NCBI RefSeq assembly: GCF_001637225.1
Contig: NZ_LVJI01000007.1
Coordinates: forward strand, 186,001-250,000
Length of the DNA stretch: 64,000 bases
Direction of reading: 5' to 3'
Source of the DNA: Paenibacillus antarcticus
GTDB lineage: Bacteria; Bacillota; Bacilli; Paenibacillales; Paenibacillaceae
The position numbers and the translations under genes are program-made. Positions 45,164-55,148 of this stretch are shown here, in pieces (positions within the stretch are counted from its first letter, which is position 1; every line of letters starts with the position of its first letter). The notes under the pieces are model-generated. The model searched no databases. It worked only from the letters and a program-made list of their open reading frames with translations, and was not told the origin of the DNA.

Positions 45164-45844
45164 TTAATAGTCATTGGCAGTGGGACTCATCGTTAACGAT
45201 AGGTCCAGATTCCCGTTCCGGGTGCGAATCGCATCCAGGAATGCCTTCTGGTTCACCGCTTCATCCAGCGTAACAGCGTAGACCAATTCATATAAACTAC
45301 CAAGCTCAGTCGTTCTAATCTTTTTAAGCTCGTATTCAACATCATATTTATTGAAGACTTCCTCGAAAGCTTCCTCATATCCCAGATTCTCCGGAATGGT
45401 CACTTTTAATGTTTTTTGCGATGTGGTTCTTACCCCAAAGTTAGTACGGTTAAGGATAAACATAAGTACACACAGAATGATGGTGAACATTACCGCATAG
45501 CCGAAGGAACCAACTCCACAGGCAAGTCCCGCTGCCATAGTGAACAGTACAAACGTGATATCTTTCGGATCACCCGGTGCGCTTCTAAACCGAATAATCG
45601 AGAACGCTCCGGCAAGACTGAAGGCTCTAGCAACATTGCTCCCGATGAGCAAAATAATGATCCCTACAATGACTGGCAACAATACCATCGTGAGTGTGAA
45701 GCTTTGTGAATATCCTCCCGGATTCGTCTTCATATAGGTGTAACTAATGATTCCTCCAAGTGCGATGGCTATGAAAATAGTTATAATAGCGTTAATAAAC
45801 GTTAATTCAGTACTCGTGCTTACGGAAAATAATGAATCAAGCAT
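45164..45844 (-). CDS. DUF4956 membrane protein
   Basis: A 226-residue protein with four predicted membrane helices in the first 135 residues (about 13-38, 48-68, 85-105, 107-130), the conserved loop FSIIRFRSAPGDPKDITFVLF between them, and a soluble alpha/beta C-terminal domain (about 140-226). It starts inside the VTC gene, overlapping its end by 8 bases, with AGGAGAG as ribosome site, so the two are translationally coupled. In VTC complexes of eukaryotes the polymerase needs a membrane partner; DUF4956 is a natural candidate for that role here, by inference. Confidence 0.85.
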   Translation of the reverse strand: MLDSLFSVSTSTELTFINAIITIFIAIALGGIISYTYMKTNPGGYSQSFTLTMVLLPVIVGIIILLIGSNVARAFSLAGAFSIIRFRSAPGDPKDITFVLFTMAAGLACGVGSFGYAVMFTIILCVLMFILNRTNFGVRTTSQKTLKVTIPENLGYEEAFEEVFNKYDVEYELKKIRTTELGSLYELVYAVTLDEAVNQKAFLDAIRTRNGNLDLSLTMSPTANDY

Positions 45845-46580
45845 AAAGGGTACTCTCCTGTTCTGTTTTACTGTTCTTCAGCATTTTTTTGTATTCGTTG
45901 CCGTACTTGGAGAAGCTTGTACGATACATTTGATGTTCTGAGAGCATCTTCGCCAACCAGACCGGAATTGTTTTCTCAGCCTTCACTTCCATAAGCCATT
46001 GACCCGATTCCAGCAGGGGTTCACCATGTGTGCCGTGTTCCATTTTAAGATCGTACCGCCGACTTCTAATGTTGGTATCAAACGTGATTCTCAAATCGCG
46101 ATTCTTTTTACAGAACATCGCTTTTCGGTCATAAGACAGGTACACCTTGGGCTGCAACTCATACCGTGTTAAAAAGTATTTGATCTCTTCAATCACCTGT
46201 TGATTCATGTAATCCTTGAATTCCGGCTCCGTTCCTGTGGCTACAAAATCATATGCCTCATTTAACTTCAGTGACGTTCTTCTTTTATTGACCAAGCCGA
46301 ATACCTTCTTCTTGATTTCCAAGTACACCTTCGTATCTTGATTGGGAACACCATAAGCTCTTAAACGAAGCTTCTCTTTGTACTTCGGCTTCGCAAGGCT
46401 GTTACGGATCAAAGTATTATGCGCAGTGTCATAATATAAGTTGGTTATGGAATAGAACTCATGCTGCTTGTTGAAATCATCCAGTTCCATATATTCAAGC
46501 AATTGATTGTAGAATTTGTAATATGCCTCACTATCTAGCAAGTATTTGTTCTCATAGCGGTTGAACACCTCGATAGCCAT
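45837..46580 (-). CDS. VTC-domain protein (polyphosphate-polymerase-like)
   Basis: A 247-residue protein that is essentially one VTC domain, related to the catalytic tunnel of the yeast vacuolar polyphosphate polymerase Vtc4. Basic and acidic tunnel residues are in place: NRYENKYLL, KYKEKLRLRAYG, KVYLEIKKKVFGLVNKRR, LRITFDTNIRSR, LMEVKAEKTIPVWL and SFSKYGNEY. It should bind triphosphate or polyphosphate and a nucleotide with metal ions; synthesis of polyphosphate is likely but unproven for bacterial versions. First gene of the operon, with a direct repeat and -10 element about 50 bases upstream shared in design with the facing two-component promoter. Confidence 0.86.
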   Translation of the reverse strand: MAIEVFNRYENKYLLDSEAYYKFYNQLLEYMELDDFNKQHEFYSITNLYYDTAHNTLIRNSLAKPKYKEKLRLRAYGVPNQDTKVYLEIKKKVFGLVNKRRTSLKLNEAYDFVATGTEPEFKDYMNQQVIEEIKYFLTRYELQPKVYLSYDRKAMFCKKNRDLRITFDTNIRSRRYDLKMEHGTHGEPLLESGQWLMEVKAEKTIPVWLAKMLSEHQMYRTSFSKYGNEYKKMLKNSKTEQESTLYA

Positions 46581-46631
46581 ATCGGTTCATATCCTTTCTC
46601 TATTAGCATTGTCTCGCTTGCTTATGAATGT

Positions 46632-46663
46632 ATCTTAGTCCCCAAACCTTTAATGAATCTTAA
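46632..46663 (-). promoter_or_regulatory. Response-regulator-type site and -10 for the VTC operon
   Basis: Minus strand TTAAGATTCA-TTAAAGGT (46663-46646), 8 bases, then TAAGAT (46637-46632). It matches base for base in layout the site before the two-component genes. Confidence 0.55.
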
Positions 46664-46728
46664 ATGCTTTTACAAATCTCGAGCATTATTATTACATTCC
46701 CTTAATCGTTCTTAAGAAGATGCTGTTA

Positions 46729-46760
46729 TTAAGGTTGGTTAAAGGTAATCTTGATATAAT
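46729..46760 (+). promoter_or_regulatory. Response-regulator-type site and -10 for the two-component operon
   Basis: TTAAGGTTGG-TTAAAGGT (46729-46746), 8 bases, then TATAAT (46755-46760). The 10-bp-spaced direct repeat replaces a -35 box, as in OmpR-type activated promoters. Confidence 0.6.
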
Positions 46761-46805
46761 GACATAAGTAGTAAGCACACAATTTATGCAGAGGATGGCA
46801 TACCT

Positions 46806-47483
46806 ATGAGAATATTAATTGTAGAAGACGAGCTTCATCTTGCCGAAGCCTTAACCCAAATATTAAAGAAACATCATTATTCTGTGGACGCTGTCCATGA
46901 TGGCAGATCGGGTCTGGATTATGCGCTGAGCGGAATATATGATTTACTGCTACTCGACATTATGTTGCCTGAAATGGATGGGGTCAGCGTGCTCAAGACG
47001 CTGCGTAAGAAAGGGATAGCTACTCCCGTTATTCTTCTTACCGCTAAGGGTGAGATCACAGATATGGTGTCTGGGCTAGATCATGGAGCCGATGACTATA
47101 TCGCCAAACCATTTTCCTCGGAGTTATTATTGGCGAGAATAAGAGCTGCACTAAGGCGTAAAGGTGAGGTTATACCGGATGATGCGCTGAAGTTCGGGGA
47201 TATTGAACTGAACACGGGTAATCTAAAGCTCACCGTGGGCGGAAAAGAGATCAAGCTGAACTTAAAGGAAAGTGAATTATTGGAGCTTCTTATATTGAGG
47301 AACCAAGCCGTAACCTCCAAAGAACAAATAATCGAGAAATTATGGGGCTTCGATTCGGAGGCTGAGCACAACAATGTGGAAGTGTACGTTTCTTTTCTGA
47401 GAAAAAAACTTACCTTCTTGAATTCGACAGTACGCATTAGCACGATCAGAAATGTAGGCTACGTACTGGAGGCGACGACTTAA
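46806..47483 (+). CDS. OmpR/PhoB-family response regulator
   Basis: A 225-residue regulator. Receiver domain (1-118) with acidic pair ED (residues 7-8), phosphoacceptor Asp in LLLLDIMLP (near 51), the Thr in LLTAKG and Lys in IAKPFS. C-terminal winged helix (about 128-222) ending VRISTIRNVGYVLE. Its stop overlaps the kinase start (TAATG), so both are coupled. It faces the VTC operon, and identical direct repeats lie at both promoters, so it very likely controls itself and that operon. Confidence 0.93.
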   Translation: MRILIVEDELHLAEALTQILKKHHYSVDAVHDGRSGLDYALSGIYDLLLLDIMLPEMDGVSVLKTLRKKGIATPVILLTAKGEITDMVSGLDHGADDYIAKPFSSELLLARIRAALRRKGEVIPDDALKFGDIELNTGNLKLTVGGKEIKLNLKESELLELLILRNQAVTSKEQIIEKLWGFDSEAEHNNVEVYVSFLRKKLTFLNSTVRISTIRNVGYVLEATT

Positions 47484-48763
47484 TGTTCACAAAGCTCAGG
47501 AATCGGTTTCTTATTGTTAACTTAGTAACCATCTCTATTATGATGCTTGTCGCCTTCATCTCTATCTACGTCATTACCTACCGAAATGTCCAAAATGATA
47601 TCCAAATGGATCTGCATAGAATAACAGAGTCCTACCAGAAATCTCCCGATAAGTTCGGTAGGCCACGCTCTAATACTAATGAGGTTACCTCCTCGTTACT
47701 GCCCGACGTCATGAAGTCAAAGGACAATCCGAATGGTCCATGGGAGAGGTCTGTTTCATTCATGTTGCAAACAGATAAAGCGTGGAACCTTACAAGAAAC
47801 ACATCTCAATTCGATATGGACGAAGCGTTCTATGATTCTGCATTACAGGAAGCCATAGCAATCAACAAAAATTCCGGAAGGTTCAATCTCGATGGGAGCC
47901 ACTGGGTCTTTCAGGAACAACCAACGAGTGAAGGGCATATGTTCGTATTTCTAGATATTACAGCTCAGGAAAATATACTTACCAATCTAATCTATACCTT
48001 CTCTGTGGTTGGATTAGTGATGTTAATTATTTTGTTCTTCGCAAGCCGGTACTTTGCTAATCGTTCAATCACACCGGTCAAGGAAGCCTTTGATAAACAG
48101 AAACAATTTATTGCTGATGCTTCCCATGAACTGAAGACTCCGTTGACCATTATTAATACCAACGCCGATGTTCTCCTATCTAACAGTGATGATACCATTC
48201 ACAATCAATCGAAGTGGCTACACTATATCAAATCGGAAACAGAAAGAATGACAAGACTGACCAATGACCTGTTATTCCTGACCCAGATGGATGATTCCAG
48301 ATCCAGCATGGTCTTTTCAAAGTTCAACTTGAGCGAGGCAGCTGAGAATATCATTCTAACGATGGAGGCCGTTATATTCGAGAAACATGTATCGCTTGAG
48401 TATGACATCGAATCTGACTTGACTGTGTATGGCAACAGTGAGCAGATCAAACAAGTGATCATGATCCTCCTAGACAATGCCGTAAAATACACGAGTCCTA
48501 AGGGATCAGTCACGCTATCTCTGAAGAAGCAGCATAACGAGGTTGTTCTATCGCTCACCAATACCGGTGAAGGCATTGCAGCAGAACATCTAGCAAGAAT
48601 CTTTGACCGGTTCTACCGTACCGACGCTTCCCGGGTTCGCAAGCAAGGTGGTTATGGCCTGGGATTGGCAATTGCCAAATCCATCGTTGAGCAACACAAA
48701 GGCAAAATTCACGCCAAGAGCACGGTCGGTGAATCCACAACGTTTTATGTGCACCTTTCTTGA
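47483..48763 (+). CDS. Sensor histidine kinase
   Basis: A 426-residue membrane kinase: helix 1 (about 12-33), an extracellular sensing loop of about 130 residues, helix 2 (about 160-185), then HisKA (phosphoacceptor His in DASHELKTP, near 215) and HATPase domains (N-box DNAVKYTSP, G-boxes FDRFYRTDASR and GYGLGLAIAKS). A separate HAMP domain is not obvious. It pairs with the preceding response regulator. Given the regulated genes (VTC, DUF4956, surface beta-helix), the stimulus may be phosphate, polyphosphate or an envelope condition; that is inference. Confidence 0.92.
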   Translation: MFTKLRNRFLIVNLVTISIMMLVAFISIYVITYRNVQNDIQMDLHRITESYQKSPDKFGRPRSNTNEVTSSLLPDVMKSKDNPNGPWERSVSFMLQTDKAWNLTRNTSQFDMDEAFYDSALQEAIAINKNSGRFNLDGSHWVFQEQPTSEGHMFVFLDITAQENILTNLIYTFSVVGLVMLIILFFASRYFANRSITPVKEAFDKQKQFIADASHELKTPLTIINTNADVLLSNSDDTIHNQSKWLHYIKSETERMTRLTNDLLFLTQMDDSRSSMVFSKFNLSEAAENIILTMEAVIFEKHVSLEYDIESDLTVYGNSEQIKQVIMILLDNAVKYTSPKGSVTLSLKKQHNEVVLSLTNTGEGIAAEHLARIFDRFYRTDASRVRKQGGYGLGLAIAKSIVEQHKGKIHAKSTVGESTTFYVHLS

Positions 48764-48787
48764 CTACAGCTGAATCATAAAAGGCCC

Positions 48788-48983
48788 ATGCTACAAGAAT
48801 TTATTCGGGCAACAGAGGGGTTTGAAGTCATCATGGCGAAGCAGCCCTTAATACTTATCGTCGAAGATGAGGCTCGGATGAGGGAATTGGTTGCAGATTA
48901 TTTTTGGAGGAAGAAGATAAATTATATGGCTATGAGTTGGGAGCGACGATTATGTCACGAAGCCATTTAGCCCCAAAACTGAC
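48788..48983 (+). pseudogene. Decayed response-regulator gene
   Basis: The frame from 48833 gives the start of a receiver domain, LILIVEDEARMRELVADYF. It then breaks: DKLYGYELGA reads in a second frame and SDDYVTKPFSPK in a third, the order expected for the late receiver segment. About 50 central residues and the whole DNA-binding domain are missing. It lies just after an intact two-component operon. Confidence 0.8.
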
Positions 48984-49020
48984 CCTAGGCTTAATGGGCA
49001 CTATCTATAATTGATATGCA

Positions 49021-49063
49021 AATAAGAGAAACCCTCTTCACTAAGAAGAGGGTTTCTCTTATT
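49021..49063. terminator. Strong bidirectional terminator
   Basis: Perfect 18-bp stem (49021-49038 with 49046-49063, AGAAACCCTCTT core), between the response-regulator remnant and the convergent DUF4179 gene. Confidence 0.85.
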
Positions 49064-49104
49064 TTGTATTCTCAACATATTTGACAGATAGAGCAGTGCT
49101 AATA

Positions 49105-50226
49105 TTAAGGCTGAACCGGAATGGTTAGCTCCAGATCATCCAGATATGTTTTGTCACCTGCAATCCCATTGCTTGCTCCAACGATACTCCAATCAGAGGT
49201 GTTCACGGTAAAGGTATACGGTTTAATCGTAATGAATTTAGGCGTCGCCGCGAATGCTTGATACAGCTCATTTACATGGTACTCGGTCTCAGGCGCGCTA
49301 TTAAATAATCCAACTCTATCCTGATTAATTTCATTCCCTTGGTCATCCACGATATCATAGTAAACCATCGTTGCACTATAGTCGCCGGTCTGCTCAGGTG
49401 TCTTGGGAACATCACCCGTGCTATCCAGAATCAGTCTAGTGGATGCCGGCGTTATCTCCAATTGCTTCACCGTATAACTAAACTTCCCGTCCGTTTCGGT
49501 TGCATTCGGCTTCAATACAAGCATATTATTTTCAATTTTCACCGGAATCTTGAATTCGAATGGCTCTTCAATTTGTGTCACTTTGGCTTGAATGGTCAAC
49601 TCGAATTCATCAGGAAGAGAAAATCCATTCGATATTTCAGCTTTAATGGTATTCTCTTTGTATGGTATATCCCCAAACCCTCCCGATGTATATTTGATTT
49701 CCTTACCATTAGCCAGTAGTGTCGGCGTCTGAATATATCCTTTGACCTTGCCCTTATCCTGATCTTGATGTGATCCAAATGTCGAAGGCAATTCGACACC
49801 CTCACGCTCCACTTCAAATTTTAGAACGGTCCCGTCATACAGTAGATCAGTCACTTTCAATGTTACGCCGTCATGCGTCACGCTCAGGTTAGGACTGGTA
49901 GCGATTCCTTGATCAATCGCTGTCTGCAATCTCTCATCACTGATTCCCGAGAAGACACTGCCAATCACCGGAATTTGTTTCAAAGCATCCGCCATCGCAG
50001 GGGATACGAACCCCGTGCCGATCACACCTACGCCTAGTACTGCTGCAGCCGATACGGTAACTAATGTTTTTCTCACAAAATTCGATCTCGATTTATTCAT
50101 GGTTTGATCTCCTATCTTACTCATAATTTGATGACTCATACTTGCTCTTGGCATTTCCGAATTCCGAATCCATTGCTCGATCATGTCCATTTCTTTTGAC
50201 TCAGTTTGATTTGGCAAATGTACCAT
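49105..50226 (-). CDS. DUF4179 anti-sigma-type membrane protein
   Basis: A 373-residue protein: cytoplasmic N-terminus (1-50), one transmembrane helix (about 53-75), and a large extracellular beta domain of the DUF4179 type (near 80-190) plus a second beta domain. It starts within the preceding sigma-factor gene (26-base overlap), with GGAGGG 7 bases before ATG. This is the common layout for ECF sigma and membrane anti-sigma pairs in Paenibacillus and Bacillus. The short N-terminus lacks a zinc HxxxCxxC motif. It should hold the sigma factor at the membrane until an envelope signal arrives. Confidence 0.85.
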   Translation of the reverse strand: MVHLPNQTESKEMDMIEQWIRNSEMPRASMSHQIMSKIGDQTMNKSRSNFVRKTLVTVSAAAVLGVGVIGTGFVSPAMADALKQIPVIGSVFSGISDERLQTAIDQGIATSPNLSVTHDGVTLKVTDLLYDGTVLKFEVEREGVELPSTFGSHQDQDKGKVKGYIQTPTLLANGKEIKYTSGGFGDIPYKENTIKAEISNGFSLPDEFELTIQAKVTQIEEPFEFKIPVKIENNMLVLKPNATETDGKFSYTVKQLEITPASTRLILDSTGDVPKTPEQTGDYSATMVYYDIVDDQGNEINQDRVGLFNSAPETEYHVNELYQAFAATPKFITIKPYTFTVNTSDWSIVGASNGIAGDKTYLDDLELTIPVQP

Positions 50227-50791
50227 GTACGATCCCTCCCTTATTACGCTTGTAATCCATAAGCTTACGGCGAAGCCGTTCGTATTTCTTGCGAATTGTC
50301 GCTGGCTTTATACCCATAATGTCTCCGATTTCGTCAAAGCTGTACTGTTCAACTGCTTTGAGCAGCAAAATATGCCGTTCTTCTGGAGTCAGATAGGTCA
50401 ACAGTTCCTCAATAACAGACTCTTGGGGTGTAGGTGTAATTTCGATTTTGGGGTGCTGCTCCTTGAACTGATGAATCAGCTCGAACCAGCGACCCTGCCT
50501 TTTTTTTATGTTCATCATGTGGTGATAGGCCATCTTATAAAGCCAAGCGGAGAAGGTCGCCTGCCTACTGTATCGATGAAGATTCTCGTATGCTCGGATA
50601 AAAATCTCCTGGACAGCATCTTCGGTTTCTTCATGATTTTTCAAAATATAGTAGCAGTAGGTGTACATTTGCCGTTCAAACTGATGAATAATCATTTCAT
50701 ACGCCTGCTTGTCTCCTATTTTGACACGAACAATGATCGCTTCTATCTCACTTTCTTTCTCTTCCACTTCCCCGGGGATGGTTGGCTTCAC
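50201..50791 (-). CDS. ECF-type RNA polymerase sigma factor
   Basis: About 196 residues. Region 2 includes ETEDAVQEIFIRAYENLHRY and FSAWLYKMAYH; region 4 includes LTPEERHILLLKAVEQYSFDEIG and IMGIKPATIRKKYERLRRKL, so a complete group IV sigma-70. The ORF extends 20 codons upstream, but AAGGAGGTG lies 5 bases before GTG at 50791, which I choose. Partner anti-sigma DUF4179 overlaps its 3' end. Upstream, TGTCAC about 50 bases before the start could be the -35 of an autoregulated promoter, with low certainty. Confidence 0.88.
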   Translation of the reverse strand: MKPTIPGEVEEKESEIEAIIVRVKIGDKQAYEMIIHQFERQMYTYCYYILKNHEETEDAVQEIFIRAYENLHRYSRQATFSAWLYKMAYHHMMNIKKRQGRWFELIHQFKEQHPKIEITPTPQESVIEELLTYLTPEERHILLLKAVEQYSFDEIGDIMGIKPATIRKKYERLRRKLMDYKRNKGGIVHGTFAKSN

Positions 50792-51019
50792 ATACTCACC
50801 TCCTTTGATTCTTTGCCTATATAACAATCGGAACCTACCGTTTTGTGACATGAGTTATTCTAATAGAACAAAAGTCCAATTTCTTAGCATCATTTTATAT
50901 CCCATATCCTTTTCTTCCGTGATGAATATCCACCACAAGTATATTACGAATTAAAGGAAGACATAATAACGTTCAGATACAAATAGGACTCAATTACATG
51001 CGGAAATTTATCCATATAA

Positions 51020-51976
<957 letters not shown>

Positions 51977-52025
51977 TTTGATTATGAGTACGAACATTCA
52001 CTTACAACTAAGGAGTTAGCCAACC

Positions 52026-53600
52026 ATGTTAGTAGACACTTTTAATCCATTTAACAATCTAATGATCTCCTCAATGGTTGCAGCTATTCCGATTATATTA
52101 TTTCTATTATGTCTGACCCTGTTTAAGATGAAAGGTATTTATGCAGCCTTGTTAAACTTGGTCATTACCTTTCTGATTGCAATGTTTATATTTAATTTAC
52201 CTATTGGCAATGCGATTGGAAGTATCATACAAGGTACTCTACAAGCGTTATGGCCCATTGGTTATATTATCGTTATGGCTGTTTGGTTGTATAAAATATC
52301 TGTTGAGTCAGGTAAATTTGATGTTTTACGTGCAAGTATTACAGGGATTTCACAAGATCAACGCATTCAACTTTTACTCATAGGCTTTTGTTTCAATGCC
52401 TTTCTTGAAGGTGCTGCCGGCTTCGGTGTTCCCATTGCAATCTGTGCTGTTCTATTAGTATCATTAGGATTCAAACCATTACAAGCGGCTATGCTTTGTC
52501 TCATTGCAAATGGTGCTTCAGGAGCATTTGGTGCCGTTGGTATCCCTGTTGCCATCTTAGGTACATTGAATTTAAAAGGTAATGTAACTTCCATGGATGT
52601 CTCCATGATGACTGCACTCACGTTACCTCTTATTAATTTCACGATTCCATTCTTACTTATTTTCATAATGAATGGGTTCAAAGGGATCAAAGAAGTATTT
52701 CCCGCTATTCTAGTAGTATCTACAACCTATACTCTAACGCAAGTTGTTTTCACCCTATTTCTAGGTCCAGAATTAGCCGATATTATCCCTTCTTTATTAG
52801 CTATGGGCACTTTGGCTTTATTCTTGAAGAAATGGAAACCCAAACATATTTTCTTACTCAACAACCAAGAAGTTAAAGTTGAAAAACATACATCAATTGA
52901 TGTGATCAAGGCTTGGTCGCCATTTTATTTATTGAGTTTATTTGTTTTAATATGGAGCTTACCTGTATTTAAGAATTTATTTATCCAAGGTGGAGCTCTT
53001 GCTTTTACCAAGTTAACGTTTGGAATACCCGGTTCCACTTTAAGTTCAAGCCTTGATTTAATAAACTCAACAGGTACAGCTATATTGCTAGCAGGCTTAA
53101 CAACCATATTAACAACACCATCTATAGGAGTTACAAAAGGTTCTCAGCTCTTCGCAAAAACAATTAAAGAATTCTGGATTCCCATTGTTATGATCTGTGC
53201 CATTCTAGGTATAGCTAAATTAATGACTTATGCCGGATTAACCAATGCACTAGGGGAAGCCGTTGCCGCAACAGGAAGCATCTTTCCACTGTTATCACCG
53301 ATATTAGGATGGGTTGGCGTATTCATGACCGGATCCGTCGTAAATAACAATACATTGTTTGCACCCATTCAAGCTACAGCCGCTAACATCATTGGAACCA
53401 ATCCAACGTTATTAGTCTCTGCGAACACGGTTGGAGGCGTGATGGCGAAGCTCATTTCGCCACAATCCATTGCCATTGCAACAGCCGCCGTTGGTGAAAC
53501 AGGTAAAGAATCGGAACTCACGAAGATGACTTTAAAATATAGTGTGGGACTACTAGCCTTTGTCTGTGTCTGGACATTTATATTGTCGCTATTCCTTTAA
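52026..53600 (+). CDS. lctP: L-lactate permease
   Basis: A 524-residue transporter of the LctP/LldP family with about thirteen membrane helices. Characteristic parts include ALWPIGYIIVMAVWLYKI near residue 75, GFCFNAFLEGAAGFGVPIAI near 120, and the re-entrant FMTGSVVNNNTLFAPIQA near 440. It moves lactate or glycolate with protons. AAGGAG precedes the ATG. Cotranscribed with ldh. A truncated second copy lies at 56733-56876. Confidence 0.94.
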   Translation: MLVDTFNPFNNLMISSMVAAIPIILFLLCLTLFKMKGIYAALLNLVITFLIAMFIFNLPIGNAIGSIIQGTLQALWPIGYIIVMAVWLYKISVESGKFDVLRASITGISQDQRIQLLLIGFCFNAFLEGAAGFGVPIAICAVLLVSLGFKPLQAAMLCLIANGASGAFGAVGIPVAILGTLNLKGNVTSMDVSMMTALTLPLINFTIPFLLIFIMNGFKGIKEVFPAILVVSTTYTLTQVVFTLFLGPELADIIPSLLAMGTLALFLKKWKPKHIFLLNNQEVKVEKHTSIDVIKAWSPFYLLSLFVLIWSLPVFKNLFIQGGALAFTKLTFGIPGSTLSSSLDLINSTGTAILLAGLTTILTTPSIGVTKGSQLFAKTIKEFWIPIVMICAILGIAKLMTYAGLTNALGEAVAATGSIFPLLSPILGWVGVFMTGSVVNNNTLFAPIQATAANIIGTNPTLLVSANTVGGVMAKLISPQSIAIATAAVGETGKESELTKMTLKYSVGLLAFVCVWTFILSLFL

Positions 53601-53672
53601 TGTTAGGCTTATTAATACGGCATCATTTTCCGTTCAAACTGATGATACTGACTGTGAATAGAAAATTAAACT

Positions 53673-53707
53673 GGCTCGTAACAGTATCAAAAACACCTGT
53701 TCGAGCC
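53673..53707. terminator. Terminator between lctP and the convergent membrane gene
   Basis: GGCTCG-t-AACAG pairs with CTGTTCGAGCC across a 12-base loop, with one bulged T; T-rich flanks are short. Confidence 0.55.
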
Positions 53708-53757
53708 TTATGTATTTCAAGTTATGGGAGGAAATTCCTACCCTAGTAGACTTACGT

Positions 53758-54573
53758 TTAATAGCTTGTGAATAATGCTTCACACAATATAATTAACCAA
53801 ATAAAAAAGATCGATCCGCACATGATAATTTCAATGAAATGAATCAGCATCAGCTTATCATCACCCTGTTTTTCTTGGCGAATTCCGAAGAAATCACAAT
53901 GCTGGATGATATAGATAAACCCACAAGCAAAACTAAACTGAGCTAAAATCCGCGCCCCAACCGGTAAACTCAAGACATACCTGGGATTACCACTTGTCTC
54001 CAGATTTAGCACAAAACCGAAGTACTTAGATAGTAAAAATGTCAGAACAATCATAATAAATATGATCAGTGGTACGCTAAAGGGATGTTTCCTGTAATCG
54101 ACCAGTCGCAGTAAATACCTAACTTTATGACTCTTGGGTTGAATATCCTTCTCCTCTTTATCCTTGCCCTCATCCTTCATAATATAAATAAATGAAAATC
54201 CGACGATTCCCAAAAAGAGAGTTGGCTGCAGAAGACTAAATGCCATACTGGAATCAAATATGAAAATAATCACCAGCATAACAAGAGAAAAAACGACCAA
54301 TCTGTTTCCAATTTTCTCTCTTTGCCTCCACATCTTGTTGATGAACACCCGATTATCTTTGCCTATTCTTGGACCATCATAAGTAATTCGCTTGCCTTTA
54401 AGCTGGATAATCAAATAAGCGATCACTGTGATACATATTCCGATAGCCAAATTGAAAAATGCTTCTTTCGGATAGGTAACATACGAATCATAGGTATCCA
54501 CGACCCAAAGACCATTCAGAACAATAAATAACATGCCAATAATTAAAATATAAGGAGCCGCTTTATAAATCAT
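53758..54573 (-). CDS. Unrecognised polytopic membrane protein
   Basis: A 271-residue protein with about seven hydrophobic helices (near 7-25, 40-60, 93-110, 115-130, 165-185, 210-228, 245-266) and a charged loop KDEGKDKEEKDIQPKSHK in the middle. No family signature I know. GGGAGTG stands before the ATG. Alone, convergent with lctP. Confidence 0.7.
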   Translation of the reverse strand: MIYKAAPYILIIGMLFIVLNGLWVVDTYDSYVTYPKEAFFNLAIGICITVIAYLIIQLKGKRITYDGPRIGKDNRVFINKMWRQREKIGNRLVVFSLVMLVIIFIFDSSMAFSLLQPTLFLGIVGFSFIYIMKDEGKDKEEKDIQPKSHKVRYLLRLVDYRKHPFSVPLIIFIMIVLTFLLSKYFGFVLNLETSGNPRYVLSLPVGARILAQFSFACGFIYIIQHCDFFGIRQEKQGDDKLMLIHFIEIIMCGSIFFIWLIILCEALFTSY

Positions 54574-54710
54574 TATCCTTCACTCCCGTTTTTGATGACC
54601 GTCTCCTATTCTTGTGTTGCTATGTATACGATATACTTTGACTTGTTTTGTCTAGGCTCCAATGAAGTTGTTCAACCTCAAGTTGGTCTATAGCTTGATT
54701 TCAACATTCA

Positions 54711-55121
54711 CTACTCCATCTTACTACCATCCTGCAAATAAATATCTCGGTTACCACTAACATTAAAGAAGCCTACCCCATGCTTTTGAGATAGCAATCG
54801 CACTGCCTTGTATGCATCATCAACACATATCCATGCAAAGCCAACATAAATGACATCTCGACCGACGGTGTAGTCTGACACCCTATTTTCTTCTTCTCCC
54901 AAAGCGTCAAAGGCATCGTCAGATAGAGCATAAGGTCCATTCATTTGTGGAAACAACACTATCATATCAAAGAACCAATTGCGTAGAGCCTCAGATGAAA
55001 CGGATGGATCATCATAATTATGCTCTTCCGGCCATTCTGTCTGTAGCTCATACCATTCCATAAAGCTTCTTTTATCTTTAGGTGCAGATCTTGTCTCAAA
55101 TACCATCAAGTCATAGCTCAT
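54711..55121 (-). CDS. Small acidic protein of immunity-like type, family unassigned
   Basis: A 136-residue soluble acidic protein starting MSYDLMVFETRSAPKDKRSF, with conserved-looking aromatic and acidic segments (MEWYELQTEWPEEHNYDDPS, MNGPYALSD). Related proteins I recall occur near polymorphic-toxin immunity genes, but I cannot name a family. AGGAGG is 8 bases before the ATG. Lies 27 bases after an Imm51-like gene in the same orientation. No toxin is adjacent. Confidence 0.6.
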   Translation of the reverse strand: MSYDLMVFETRSAPKDKRSFMEWYELQTEWPEEHNYDDPSVSSEALRNWFFDMIVLFPQMNGPYALSDDAFDALGEEENRVSDYTVGRDVIYVGFAWICVDDAYKAVRLLSQKHGVGFFNVSGNRDIYLQDGSKME

Positions 55122-55148
55122 ATTCTATTCCTCCTATACAATTCCTTA

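Noticed and set aside
50225..50824. 199-codon plus-strand frame opposite the sigma factor
   Set aside because: Shadow of the ECF sigma gene, whose regions 2 and 4 are intact.
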